Assembly: GCA_945882215.1 (NCBI GenBank)
Contig: CAMCWM010000034.1
Location: forward strand, 1-36,452
Reading direction: 5' to 3'
DNA: 36,452 bases
Source of the DNA: Akkermansia muciniphila
GTDB lineage: Bacteria > Verrucomicrobiota > Verrucomicrobiia > Verrucomicrobiales > Verrucomicrobiaceae
The notes beneath the pieces are model-generated. The model did not search any database and was not told the DNA's origin. It saw only the letters and a program-made list of their open reading frames with translations. Both the position numbers and the translations under genes were made by a program. Shown in pieces: positions 17,646 through 25,865 of the stretch (position 1 is its first letter; every line of letters starts with the position of its first letter).

Positions 17646-17869
17646 GCCAGACGCTTCATCGTTCGAGCATACTGCTTCATGGTATCCTTAATGAGAGAGG
17701 ACACGTCCTCCTTCGATGGCATAGAAACAATAGGTGCGATGGTGATCGTCCCACCGGCATGCACTTCCACATTCACTTCGTCACCGACCTTGAGCCGGGC
17801 GAGTTGAAGGAGCGCGGAGTCAAAGATGATGCCTTGGGAATTGCCTATTTTGGAAATGGTCTTGAGCAT
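17642..17869 (-). CDS. AbrB/MazE-type antitoxin
   Basis: A 75-residue protein. The N-terminal half (MLKTISKIGNSQGIIF, then LARLKVGDEVNVEV) is a SpoVT/AbrB swapped-hairpin DNA-binding domain; IGNSQGI is its signature. The C-terminal tail from about 50 (MPSKEDVSSLIKDTMKQYAR) is helical and would be the toxin-neutralising segment. It lies upstream of doc with a four-base overlap, so it probably represses the operon and neutralises Doc. An AT-rich stretch just upstream (17870-17903) could carry the promoter and operator. Confidence 0.85.
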   Translation of the reverse strand: MLKTISKIGNSQGIIFDSALLQLARLKVGDEVNVEVHAGGTITIAPIVSMPSKEDVSSLIKDTMKQYARTMKRLA

Positions 17870-17874
17870 GCGTT

Positions 17875-17903
17875 AAACTATGTATTACACGCTCATTTGT
17901 CAA
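17875..17903 (-). promoter_or_regulatory. possible promoter of the AbrB-Doc operon
   Basis: On the minus strand a perfect TTGACA (17898-17903) is followed 17 bases later by TAGTTT (17875-17880), only 3/6 to the sigma-70 -10 consensus. The region is notably AT-rich compared with its surroundings. The -10 candidate lies 5 bases from the antitoxin ATG, which would give an almost leaderless mRNA, so the assignment is weak. Confidence 0.3.
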
Positions 17904-17926
17904 AGCCGCATTCCATCTCGGCGGCC

Positions 17927-19219
17927 TCACGCCACGATCTCCTTCAGCACGCCCGAGCTATCCCCATGGCGCTCGGCATTCACGCCGATACCGTGGAGCA
18001 TCGTGAGCCACGCGTTGCACAGCGGCGTGTCCTTGGGCGCGACGATGTTGTGGCCGAGCTTCAGGCCTGCGCCGCGTCCGGTGAGGATGGTGGGGCAGTT
18101 GCTCAGCTCGTGGCCGGTGCGGATGTTGCTGCCGTAGGCGAGGGCGAGGTTGTCGAAAAGGCACGAGCCGTCGGCTTCCTTCGTCGCTTTGAGTTTGTCG
18201 AGGAATCCGGCGAGCAGCTCGCTCTGCGCGATGTCGCGGCGCTGGGAGGCGTCGAGCTTCTCGCCGAGCGTGGTGTGGTAGTGGCTCATGTCGTGTGGAT
18301 GGACTTTGATGTCCATGGCGGTGAGCAGCGTGGCCACAGGCTGGCGGAAGGTCATCACGCGCGTGCTGTCCGTCAGCATGGCGGCGATCATGATGTCGTA
18401 GATGAGTTCTATTTCGCTGCGGCCGTTGCCTTGCGCGGTGGCGGCAGGTTCTTTGATCGGGGCCTTCGGACGCGGCACTTCCATCCACTGCTCCTCTTTC
18501 GAGAGGCGCGTTTCGATGTCGCGGATGCCCTGGAAGTATTCTTCGAGCTTGGCATTGTCGTTTTTCGCGAGACCGCGCTGGAGCGACTTCGCGTTATCGA
18601 TCACGGCATCGAGTACGCTGCGTTTTTGCGCGAGCATGGCCTTCTGCTGAGCGAGCGGCGTGGTGTCTTTGGCAAAGAGACGATGAAAAGCCGCCACGGG
18701 GCCGTTTTGACCGCCGACGGGCTTGCCGCTCACATCCCAGGCCATTGAGAGTCCAGGACCGTGACCGCTCATGTCGCCGTTTTCGCTGCTGTTGAACTGA
18801 AGGGAGGCAAAACGCGTCTGCAGGCCGATTTGCGCCGCAGCGACCTGATCCGCGCTGATGCTGTTGTGAAAGCTCTGGCCGGGCTGCGCATAGCGGTTCG
18901 CACCGGTGAGCCACATGGTGCTGCCCCAGTGGCCTTCGTTGCTGTATTTGTTCCAGAGTCCCTGTACCACGCTGAAGTCCTTCTTATGCCGCTCCAGCGG
19001 CTTGAGGCCGGTGGTCAGCGCATAGTCTGGGCCGGGCGTCTTGATATCGGGATACCAAGTCGTCTCGGTGATGCCCCAGCCGAAGCCGAGGAAGATCAAA
19101 CGCTTCGGCGGTGCCACTGGAGCCGCCGCCGAGGCAAAGCGGCGAAAGCCGAGCGATTCGAGCATCGGCAGTGCGATGAACGAAGTGCTGGATTGAAGGA
19201 AGTGGCGGCGGGTTTTCAT
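17927..19219 (-). CDS. DUF1552 family protein
   Basis: A 430-residue protein with a twin-arginine-like leader MKTRRHFLQSSTSFIALPMLESLGF. Family features of DUF1552 include PPKRLIFLGFGWGITETTWYP, a 'WNKYSNEGHWGSTMWLTGA' block, MSGHGPGLSMAWD, and the C-terminal LAYGSNIRTGHELSNCPTILTGRGAGLKLG. It is exported and often considered distantly related to DUF1501; the reaction is unknown. It begins 9 bases after the stop of the DUF1592-type cytochrome gene upstream, the standard pairing for this family, so the two are surely one operon. No sign of truncation. Confidence 0.88.
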   Translation of the reverse strand: MKTRRHFLQSSTSFIALPMLESLGFRRFASAAAPVAPPKRLIFLGFGWGITETTWYPDIKTPGPDYALTTGLKPLERHKKDFSVVQGLWNKYSNEGHWGSTMWLTGANRYAQPGQSFHNSISADQVAAAQIGLQTRFASLQFNSSENGDMSGHGPGLSMAWDVSGKPVGGQNGPVAAFHRLFAKDTTPLAQQKAMLAQKRSVLDAVIDNAKSLQRGLAKNDNAKLEEYFQGIRDIETRLSKEEQWMEVPRPKAPIKEPAATAQGNGRSEIELIYDIMIAAMLTDSTRVMTFRQPVATLLTAMDIKVHPHDMSHYHTTLGEKLDASQRRDIAQSELLAGFLDKLKATKEADGSCLFDNLALAYGSNIRTGHELSNCPTILTGRGAGLKLGHNIVAPKDTPLCNAWLTMLHGIGVNAERHGDSSGVLKEIVA

Positions 19220-19228
19220 GATGAGGTA

Positions 19229-22200
19229 TTACTTCGTGTGGAACTCTTTGCTTGCGACCAAAGCGTGGACAAACGCCCGCAGGCCAAGTTTCTCATTCTT
19301 CGCGGCGGCGAGCATGTCAGCGATGAGCGGCTCGTCGCGGAAGCCTGCGGTTCTGCCGAGCGCATACTCGATGAGGGCCGTGCTGAAGCCGCTGGCGAAG
19401 TTGTCAGCGCGTGAGGCGATGATGTCGCGCAGTTCGAAGTAGTCTTTGAAGGCGGGGCCTCGGTGCAATTGGGCGCTGGCTGCGATGCTCCAGGTCTTGC
19501 TCGCTCCTTTCACGGGTTTGCCCTTTTCATCCATGACCTGATAGCTGTCCTCGGTGCGCCACTGGCCGACGGCGTCGAAGTTCTCCAAGCCGAAGCCGAC
19601 GGGATCGATCTTGCGGTGGCAGCTCGCGCATTGCGCGTCTTCCTGATGCATTTGCAGGCGCTCGCGTGTGGTCAGCACCTTGCCGGCGAGGCGGGCGATC
19701 TGAGGGACATTTGCGGGCGCAGGCGGCGGGGGATCATTCAGGAGTTTGCGCAGCACCCAAGCGCCGCGCTCGACGGGGCTGGTGCGCTCGCCGTTGCCGC
19801 CCATGAAATGAATGGCCGCCATGCCGAGCAATCCGCCGCGTGGCGAGTTCGCGGGCAGCTTCACCTTTTGAAACGCATCGCCCTTCACTCCTTCGATGCC
19901 GTAAAAGTCGGCGAGCAGGTGGTTGATGATGGCGTAGTCGGCTTTGAGCAGGTCGCTGAGCGGCGAGTTGGTTTTCATGATGTGCTCGAAAGTGGCGAAG
20001 ACCTCGTTTCGTGCGTTCAGCTTTGTGCTGTCATCGAAGCGCGGATACATCGCGCGGTTCACCTGAAAGAAGTCGATGCGGTCCATGCCGAGCCACTGAT
20101 GCACGAAGCCGTGCACGAGATCACGCGAGCGTTCATCGTCGAGCAGGCGCTTCGTTTGCGCGGCGAGCACCTCGGGCTTGGAGAGATCGGCTTTGAGCAG
20201 TTCGTCATCCGGCGGAGCGCTCCAGAGGAAGTAAGAGAGGCGGTTGGCGAGTTCGGAGTTGGTCAGGGAGCTGCGTTTCGCCTCATGAGCTGGCTCGGCC
20301 AGATACAAAAACATCGGCGAGGCGAGCACGACGGAGAGTGTGTCCTTCAAAGCGGCGCTGTGTTTCGCGCCGGCTTTGCGCTGCGTTTCGTAGATGGCGG
20401 TGAGCTTGTCCACGAAGCTCGCGGGCGGCTCCAGGCCGCGAAATGCGATGGTGCAGAAGCGTTGCAGCGCGGGCTTCACCTCCGTGACGGCACCCGCATC
20501 ATCCAGCGGAACCGCGAGAGCCGCCAAGCCCGGCGCTGAGTTCGCAGGATCGCTCACGCGCTCGATTTCCATGTAGTCGATCCACAGCACGGCCTCAGGA
20601 CCGATGCCATTGCGCTTCACGGCTTCCTGCCGTTTGCGACCACCTTCCTCATTGTTATCCCAGGCACCTTTTTCGCGAATGAAGAGGGTGCGGTCGCCTC
20701 CATCGGTCACCGACTTGGTCAGCGTGAAGGGCATCTCGACGATCTGCGGCTTCTCCATGGTGCCGGTGATCTCAAAAGTGGCGCGCACCATGCCGTTGCG
20801 TGGATGCGTGCCCATTTCGAGGAACTTCTGCTCGGGACGCGCGTCCTTTGCGGCGGCGATGCGCACGCGGAAGACGAAGTTGCCGCTCGACCAGTCACCC
20901 GGCACCGGAAGCTGCAAAAAGCCGAGCGCCATCACTGCCGGATGCATCGTCGGCGTGCCGAGATAAGCGCCTTGGTCGAGATGCGGGCGGCCGAGGTAGT
21001 ATTCGTGATACTTCTGCCAGTTCTCGCCGAGCGCGGAGTTGGCCTTGTCCGCGTTGTTCTCGGTGGTTTTGAAACCAAAGCTCTCGGGTGAGGGTGCGCC
21101 TTTGAATCTGGCCCACTCGCGGCGGAAGTTGTTCGGGTGCGTGGCTGTTTTTCGGAGTTCCGTGGCGGCCGCGACATTCTCCGGCTTTGCGGCAGCTTCA
21201 TCCACGGCCTTCACCCAGGCATTGGCACGCGCACGGGCGTCGATCTGCTCCTTCACATACTTGCTGACCTTCTCATTGGCCGTTTCGCACTCGAAACGCA
21301 CTTTGCTCACACTTTTCGCCGTCGTGCTGCCGACCTGGCGATTGTCCCCGATACCAAACTTCACCAACTCGGGCTCCTTCGGCTTCTTGTTGGCCGTTTT
21401 ACGCTCGATCTCGAACCAATCGACCCAGATCGCGAGTTCGGGGCCGCGGCCGTTTTTCGTCTTCCCGGCGTTAAAGATGCGCCGCGTCTGCTCATAGTGA
21501 TCGTTCGTGCCTTTTTCGCGCAGGAAAATGGTGCGGTCCTGATTGTTGCTGTGCTCCTTCGTGATCGTGAGCGGCATCTCGATGATCTCCGGCTGCTCGA
21601 TCGTGCCGCTGACGGCGTGCGTGCTCAAAGGCTTGCCGTTGCGCGGGTTCGTGCCGAACTCGATGTAGCGCTGCTCCGGCGCAGACTCCGGCGTGTGACC
21701 GAGGCGCACGCGCACGATGTAATCGCCCGCCGGCCACTTGTAGGGGATGAGCCACTGCAGGCTGTCATTGCCCAGATCGCCGACACTGACGGTCAAATAC
21801 GCGCCGGAGTCGAGATGCGGCTTTTTGAGGTAATGCTCATGATACGGCCGCGTGAAGCCCGTGCCCATTTTCGTGCCGTAGCCGAGCGCTCGGGTCGCCT
21901 TGTCAGCGTTGTTCTCCACCGTTTTGAAACCAAAGCTCTCGGGCGCGGGCGCACCTTTGATCTTGGCCCACTCGCGGAGGAACATGTCGTTGTTCTTCGC
22001 CGCTTTTCGCAGTTCGGCCACCACGGCGGCGTTCTCCGGCCTCGCGGCGGCCTTTTCGACCTCGGCGGCCCATTTTGTCGCGCGTTCGAGCGCGGCGAGG
22101 TTCTCCTCGTAGTTCTTGCGGATACGCGTGTTGTTCTCCTCGGCCTCGATGTGCAGCTTCAGCGCCTCATCGGTGGCTGTGAAGCGCGTGAAGGCCTCGT

Positions 22201-22726
22201 CGAGCGCCTGCAGGCCGAGCGATTGATACTGCTCGAACTGGTTCGCTGACATGAAGAGGTTCGAGCCAAACGTGTCAAAGCCGCCCGTGCCCGTGTCACT
22301 TGGCAGCTCGGCAACATTGATGTCCACGCCCAGCAGATCACGCAGCGTGTTTTTGTATTCACGCCGGTTCAGCCGCCGCATCGTGATCACCCCGTGTTGA
22401 TCGTTCAGCGCACGTCTTGCCGCGACCATCACATTCGACAAATCATCGAGAAAATCCGCTTTCGCCTCGTTCGGTGGCTGCTTTTCATCCTCCGGCGGCA
22501 TGTCGCCCGAGTTCATCGCATTCAGTACCTTCTGCCACTTCTCGGCCGTTTCGACATTCGTGATCACCAGCGGCAAGTCATCGACCCGAAACTTCCCTTT
22601 CTGCTTCTCCGGCCCGTGACAGCTCACGCAGTGCTCTTTGAAAAGGGCACGGTGTTTGTCAGGCATCGCCGGATCGGCAGCATGAACTGCCAATGGAATG
22701 AGAAGGAAGAATGCTGCTCGTTTCAT
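19229..22726 (-). CDS. DUF1587/DUF1592/DUF1588/DUF1585 cytochrome
   Basis: A 1165-residue exported protein; the start at [19 protein letters not shown] gives a signal peptide and lies 5 bases after the upstream SDR stop. Order: planctomycete-type cytochrome c with CVSCH at 33-37; DUF1587 (about 115-180, [20 protein letters not shown]); two tandem copies of a ~250-residue unit (about 192-444 and 478-724), each a coiled helix segment followed by a beta-rich, CBM-like part ending W(V/I)D(W/Y)xEIER; DUF1595/DUF1592 (about 740-950, [12 protein letters not shown]); DUF1588 with CASCH at 1033-1037; DUF1585 C-terminus. Probable multiheme redox enzyme acting outside the cytoplasm with DUF1552. The duplicated insert is unusual; most family members lack it. 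Confidence 0.86.
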   Translation of the reverse strand: MKRAAFFLLIPLAVHAADPAMPDKHRALFKEHCVSCHGPEKQKGKFRVDDLPLVITNVETAEKWQKVLNAMNSGDMPPEDEKQPPNEAKADFLDDLSNVMVAARRALNDQHGVITMRRLNRREYKNTLRDLLGVDINVAELPSDTGTGGFDTFGSNLFMSANQFEQYQSLGLQALDEAFTRFTATDEALKLHIEAEENNTRIRKNYEENLAALERATKWAAEVEKAAARPENAAVVAELRKAAKNNDMFLREWAKIKGAPAPESFGFKTVENNADKATRALGYGTKMGTGFTRPYHEHYLKKPHLDSGAYLTVSVGDLGNDSLQWLIPYKWPAGDYIVRVRLGHTPESAPEQRYIEFGTNPRNGKPLSTHAVSGTIEQPEIIEMPLTITKEHSNNQDRTIFLREKGTNDHYEQTRRIFNAGKTKNGRGPELAIWVDWFEIERKTANKKPKEPELVKFGIGDNRQVGSTTAKSVSKVRFECETANEKVSKYVKEQIDARARANAWVKAVDEAAAKPENVAAATELRKTATHPNNFRREWARFKGAPSPESFGFKTTENNADKANSALGENWQKYHEYYLGRPHLDQGAYLGTPTMHPAVMALGFLQLPVPGDWSSGNFVFRVRIAAAKDARPEQKFLEMGTHPRNGMVRATFEITGTMEKPQIVEMPFTLTKSVTDGGDRTLFIREKGAWDNNEEGGRKRQEAVKRNGIGPEAVLWIDYMEIERVSDPANSAPGLAALAVPLDDAGAVTEVKPALQRFCTIAFRGLEPPASFVDKLTAIYETQRKAGAKHSAALKDTLSVVLASPMFLYLAEPAHEAKRSSLTNSELANRLSYFLWSAPPDDELLKADLSKPEVLAAQTKRLLDDERSRDLVHGFVHQWLGMDRIDFFQVNRAMYPRFDDSTKLNARNEVFATFEHIMKTNSPLSDLLKADYAIINHLLADFYGIEGVKGDAFQKVKLPANSPRGGLLGMAAIHFMGGNGERTSPVERGAWVLRKLLNDPPPPAPANVPQIARLAGKVLTTRERLQMHQEDAQCASCHRKIDPVGFGLENFDAVGQWRTEDSYQVMDEKGKPVKGASKTWSIAASAQLHRGPAFKDYFELRDIIASRADNFASGFSTALIEYALGRTAGFRDEPLIADMLAAAKNEKLGLRAFVHALVASKEFHTK

Positions 22727-22731
22727 GATCT

Positions 22732-23505
22732 TTAGAATCGCCCACCGTCCACTATGAACTGCTGCGCGGTGCACGCGGCTCCATCATCGGCAGCGAGGAA
22801 GAGAACCATCTGCGCGAATTCGTCGGGCATGATGCGGCGTTTGAGGGCTTGATCGCGCATGGTGCCGGCTTCGCCTTCGGGTGACCACCACTTGGTGAGC
22901 TGGCGCTCCGTGGGCACCCAGCCGGGGAGCACGGTATTCACACGAACGCCATGCGGGCCAAAGGTGCGGGCCATGGTGCGTGTGATGCCTTCCACAGCCG
23001 ATTTGGCGATCGCGTAGCCGGGGAAGAAGTCCTCCTGCATCATGTAGCTGCTGGAGCCGATGTTGATGACCGAGCCGTGTGCTGCGGTGATCATCTGCGG
23101 TGCCAGCGCCTGGATGGCGAAGAAGTAATGCCGCAGGTTGGTGTTGATGCGGTTGTCGAAATACTCGGTCGTCATGTCCTGCCAGTCGTGGCGGTCATCG
23201 TTGGCGGCGTTGTTGACCAAAACGGTGACGCTGCCGAGATCGCGAACCGCAGCGGCGCAGGCGGACTTCAGCGCTTCGATGTCGAGCAGATCGACCTCGT
23301 AAAACAAGGGCGTATGAGCTACGCCCGCGTCGATGCAGCGCTGAACCGTGGCTTTGGCATACTCCACGTTTTTATCCACAAAGGCCACGCGGCTGCCCTG
23401 TCTTGCAAACTGCTCTACGAGGGCGCTTCCAATGCCATCCGCGCCTCCAGTGATGAAGACGGTGCGATCAACGAGTGATGGGTAACGGGCGTATTGGGGG
23501 GGCAT
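22732..23505 (-). CDS. SDR, D-xylose 1-dehydrogenase-like
   Basis: A 257-residue short-chain dehydrogenase with TGGADGIG at 19-26, NNAAND at 98-103, and a catalytic set near Ser153, Tyr164 and Lys168 (YAIAK). Several stretches match the Caulobacter-type NAD-dependent xylose dehydrogenase from memory: the YPSL start, NNA(G/A)NDDRH, RINxNLRH, and the PTERQLTKWWSPEGEA segment. It is likely a cytoplasmic aldose (pentose) dehydrogenase producing a lactone; other sugars are possible. It sits between the double esterase gene (10 bases upstream) and the DUF1592 gene (5 bases downstream), a clear operon, which links the redox proteins to sugar catabolism. Confidence 0.75.
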   Translation of the reverse strand: MPPQYARYPSLVDRTVFITGGADGIGSALVEQFARQGSRVAFVDKNVEYAKATVQRCIDAGVAHTPLFYEVDLLDIEALKSACAAAVRDLGSVTVLVNNAANDDRHDWQDMTTEYFDNRINTNLRHYFFAIQALAPQMITAAHGSVINIGSSSYMMQEDFFPGYAIAKSAVEGITRTMARTFGPHGVRVNTVLPGWVPTERQLTKWWSPEGEAGTMRDQALKRRIMPDEFAQMVLFLAADDGAACTAQQFIVDGGRF

Positions 23506-23515
23506 GGAGAAGCGC

Positions 23516-25771
23516 TCAGTTCAGCAGCAGATGAAACACACGCAGTGCCGTGCCAGTGCCTTTCAGGTCGTGATCGGCAGCGATGCGGACTCTCGCAGTG
23601 TGAGGGCCATCTTTGAGTCCGTCGTCGAGGATCAAAGCCCATGGCAGATGCAAGCCCGCGCTCCAGTGTGTGAAGGTTTCGAGCTTGCGATACTCGCCGC
23701 CATCAATGCTGAACTCGATCTGGCCCGCATCAGGCCCTGCGGCGATGAAAAGGCCACAGCCGGTGCCTTCGAAGCTGAACTCAAACGCAGCGCCTGGTTC
23801 GACACCGACGAGTGCAGGCACATTGACGAAGCCAGCGCGTGTGCTTTTGCCATCGGTAGGTTTCCAAGCAGTCTCCAGCGTGAAACCTTTGATGATCTTC
23901 GCGTCGGCGATGTTGACGAAGCGGCCCTTCGCATAGCTTTGCGGATCGACCATCGCGGGAAGAGCGTGCGGTTTCGCGGCATCGACCAGCGGTTTGGCAA
24001 AGGCGGCGTCGAGCATGCGGGCGATGCTGTTGGCGTAGAGTTGATGCCCGAAGGCGGAGGGATGCAGGCCTTTGAAGTCCTTGTCCCAGGTGAACTCGCC
24101 AGCGTCAATGCGGTCGGTGACTTCGAGCGCGAGATTCAGCGATGCATTGCCATACGCCACGGCCACTTTCTCATGCTGCGCGATGGAAACGGGCACTTTG
24201 CCTTTGTGGTAGTCGTCCATGTGCGGCGGCATGACGAAGTGCATGTGGATGATGTCCGTCAGCGGATTCGCCTCGCGAGCATGACGCACCACGCCCTCCA
24301 TGCCACGCAGCATCTGCTCAGGATGATCGGGGATGTTCGAGCTGTCATTCACCGCAGCCTCGACAAAGAGCAGATCAACTGGCCCTTTCGACAACACATC
24401 GCGCTCCAGCCGGAACGCATGCGGCACGGAGCCCATCGAGCCTATGCCCGCTGCGATAAACTCGAACTTCGTCTGCGGAAACTTCGCCTGGAAATACTTC
24501 ATCGCATGATCCCGCCAGCCTCCGCCTGCCGTGATCGATCCGCCGAGGAAGGCGATGCGTCCGGTCTTCTCCCGCTCGAACTTCCGATGCGCGTTCGCCA
24601 ATCCGCCGCGCAGCTCGAAGTAGTCGTGCTCCTTCGGCAGTTTGGATGAATCGTAGCGCGTGCCGGAGAGCTGCTGATCGAGCCATGGCGTGATTTTCTC
24701 CGCCCACTTTTGCCCATGCGCACGCAAACCAGCGCCGCTGAAGTGAACGCCGAGCCCTTTGCGCTCACGCAGCGGTCCCTTCAACGCATCGCTGTCCGGT
24801 CCAGGCTGTGCGAGGCCGTCTTTCCAAAGCGAGGCCTGCGCGGCACGGATGTCAGCGCTACCTTCATCGCCCGGCACATGGTAGCTGGCCTGCGCCACGA
24901 ACCACGGCGCTTCAAAGCCGGAGTCGCGTCGCGAATCACGGATGACTTTCTCCAGATACTCGCGGTAAAGCTTCCCGGCGAGGGTGCGCGTCGTGTCCTT
25001 CTGATTCGCATCGCTCTCGCCCTGATGCCAGAGCACCGCACGGAAGCCATTGTGACCCAGCGGCCTCATGCGGGCGATGAAGGCATCATACGCTGCTCCA
25101 TTGCTCGCCCACTGGCCATCAGGCAGCTTGGAGACACGACTTTCAATCGTCGGTGGGTTCGGAAACGTCGTGTCTTTCGGCAACCACTCGCGCACACTCG
25201 TCGCGCCGATGCCGCAGGCCACGAAGCCGACCGGCACGTCAAAGCGCTGCACGAGTGCATCGCCCAGCGCTGGCATGAAGCTGCCCATGCGACCGCTCGC
25301 GCCCGGCTGTGGATCGTCCGCGATCTGCCACTTCGTGCCATCAAAGGCCGCCACACGCCGCGTCTGCGTCGTTTGCTTCTCTTCACCATGATTCGCCGAG
25401 TTTGACTGCCCCGCGACGACAAACACCTCGCCGATACCGACATGCTCCACCGCCGCCGTCGCGACCGCCTTGCCATCCAGCATCGCCCGCACCTCCACCC
25501 GATGCCAACCACCCGCCGGAGCCGTCACGCTGGCCGAAAAGTGCTCCTTTTCGATCTGAGCACTCAAAGCCTGCCACCTGCCCTTCGCACCGATTTTTGC
25601 CTCAAACTTGGCTTTGCCCGCATCGAGCCCGCTTTGCGATCCACGGATCAAAACGGTGCCCTCCGTGCTCGAATGCCGCTGAATCACCTGATGATCGAGC
25701 GGCGAGGTGAGCGTGATTTCGGCGGCGGAGGCGAGAATGGGTAGCGCCAGAATGAGGAAGTGCAGCCGCAT
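23516..25771 (-). CDS. secreted double esterase: SASA-type plus SGNH hydrolase
   Basis: A 751-residue exported protein; the start MRLHFLILALPILASAAEI gives a signal peptide. First catalytic module (about 110-370): sialate O-acetylesterase/CE6-like, with VVAGQSNS (Ser at 123), WHQGESD and GVHFSGAGLRAHG. Second module (about 400-590): SGNH/GDSL hydrolase with FLGGSITAG (Ser at 412), AAVNDSS and GLHPSAFGH. The tail (about 600-751) is a beta-sandwich-like domain. The protein would remove acyl or acetyl groups from carbohydrates outside the cytoplasm. In the second module the residue three before the catalytic His is Lys (KGLHP) where many SGNH enzymes have Asp; Asp565 nearby may substitute. Confidence 0.8.
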   Translation of the reverse strand: MRLHFLILALPILASAAEITLTSPLDHQVIQRHSSTEGTVLIRGSQSGLDAGKAKFEAKIGAKGRWQALSAQIEKEHFSASVTAPAGGWHRVEVRAMLDGKAVATAAVEHVGIGEVFVVAGQSNSANHGEEKQTTQTRRVAAFDGTKWQIADDPQPGASGRMGSFMPALGDALVQRFDVPVGFVACGIGATSVREWLPKDTTFPNPPTIESRVSKLPDGQWASNGAAYDAFIARMRPLGHNGFRAVLWHQGESDANQKDTTRTLAGKLYREYLEKVIRDSRRDSGFEAPWFVAQASYHVPGDEGSADIRAAQASLWKDGLAQPGPDSDALKGPLRERKGLGVHFSGAGLRAHGQKWAEKITPWLDQQLSGTRYDSSKLPKEHDYFELRGGLANAHRKFEREKTGRIAFLGGSITAGGGWRDHAMKYFQAKFPQTKFEFIAAGIGSMGSVPHAFRLERDVLSKGPVDLLFVEAAVNDSSNIPDHPEQMLRGMEGVVRHAREANPLTDIIHMHFVMPPHMDDYHKGKVPVSIAQHEKVAVAYGNASLNLALEVTDRIDAGEFTWDKDFKGLHPSAFGHQLYANSIARMLDAAFAKPLVDAAKPHALPAMVDPQSYAKGRFVNIADAKIIKGFTLETAWKPTDGKSTRAGFVNVPALVGVEPGAAFEFSFEGTGCGLFIAAGPDAGQIEFSIDGGEYRKLETFTHWSAGLHLPWALILDDGLKDGPHTARVRIAADHDLKGTGTALRVFHLLLN

Positions 25772-25780
25772 GGGGAGAAG

Positions 25781-25831
25781 GGTCAAGAAGGTTAAGGAAT
25801 GGTCAAGGCGGACCACCTTGACCTCTTGAGG
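25781..25831. repeat. palindromic GGTCAAG / CTTGACC element
   Basis: In the 94-base gap between two minus-strand genes, GGTCAAG, GGTTAAG and GGTCAAG begin at 25781, 25790 and 25801, followed by an inverted CCTTGACC (25816-25823) and a weaker CTTGAGG. GGTCAAGG (25801-25808) and CCTTGACC form a perfect 8-base stem with a seven-base loop. A small AGCC/GGCT hairpin follows (25841-25854). It resembles a degraded version of the TGAC-based palindromes at 30450 and 31279. It may act as a terminator or mRNA structure between the genes. Confidence 0.5.
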
Positions 25832-25865
25832 CATGACCACAGCCTGGAAAGGCTATGCTACGATG

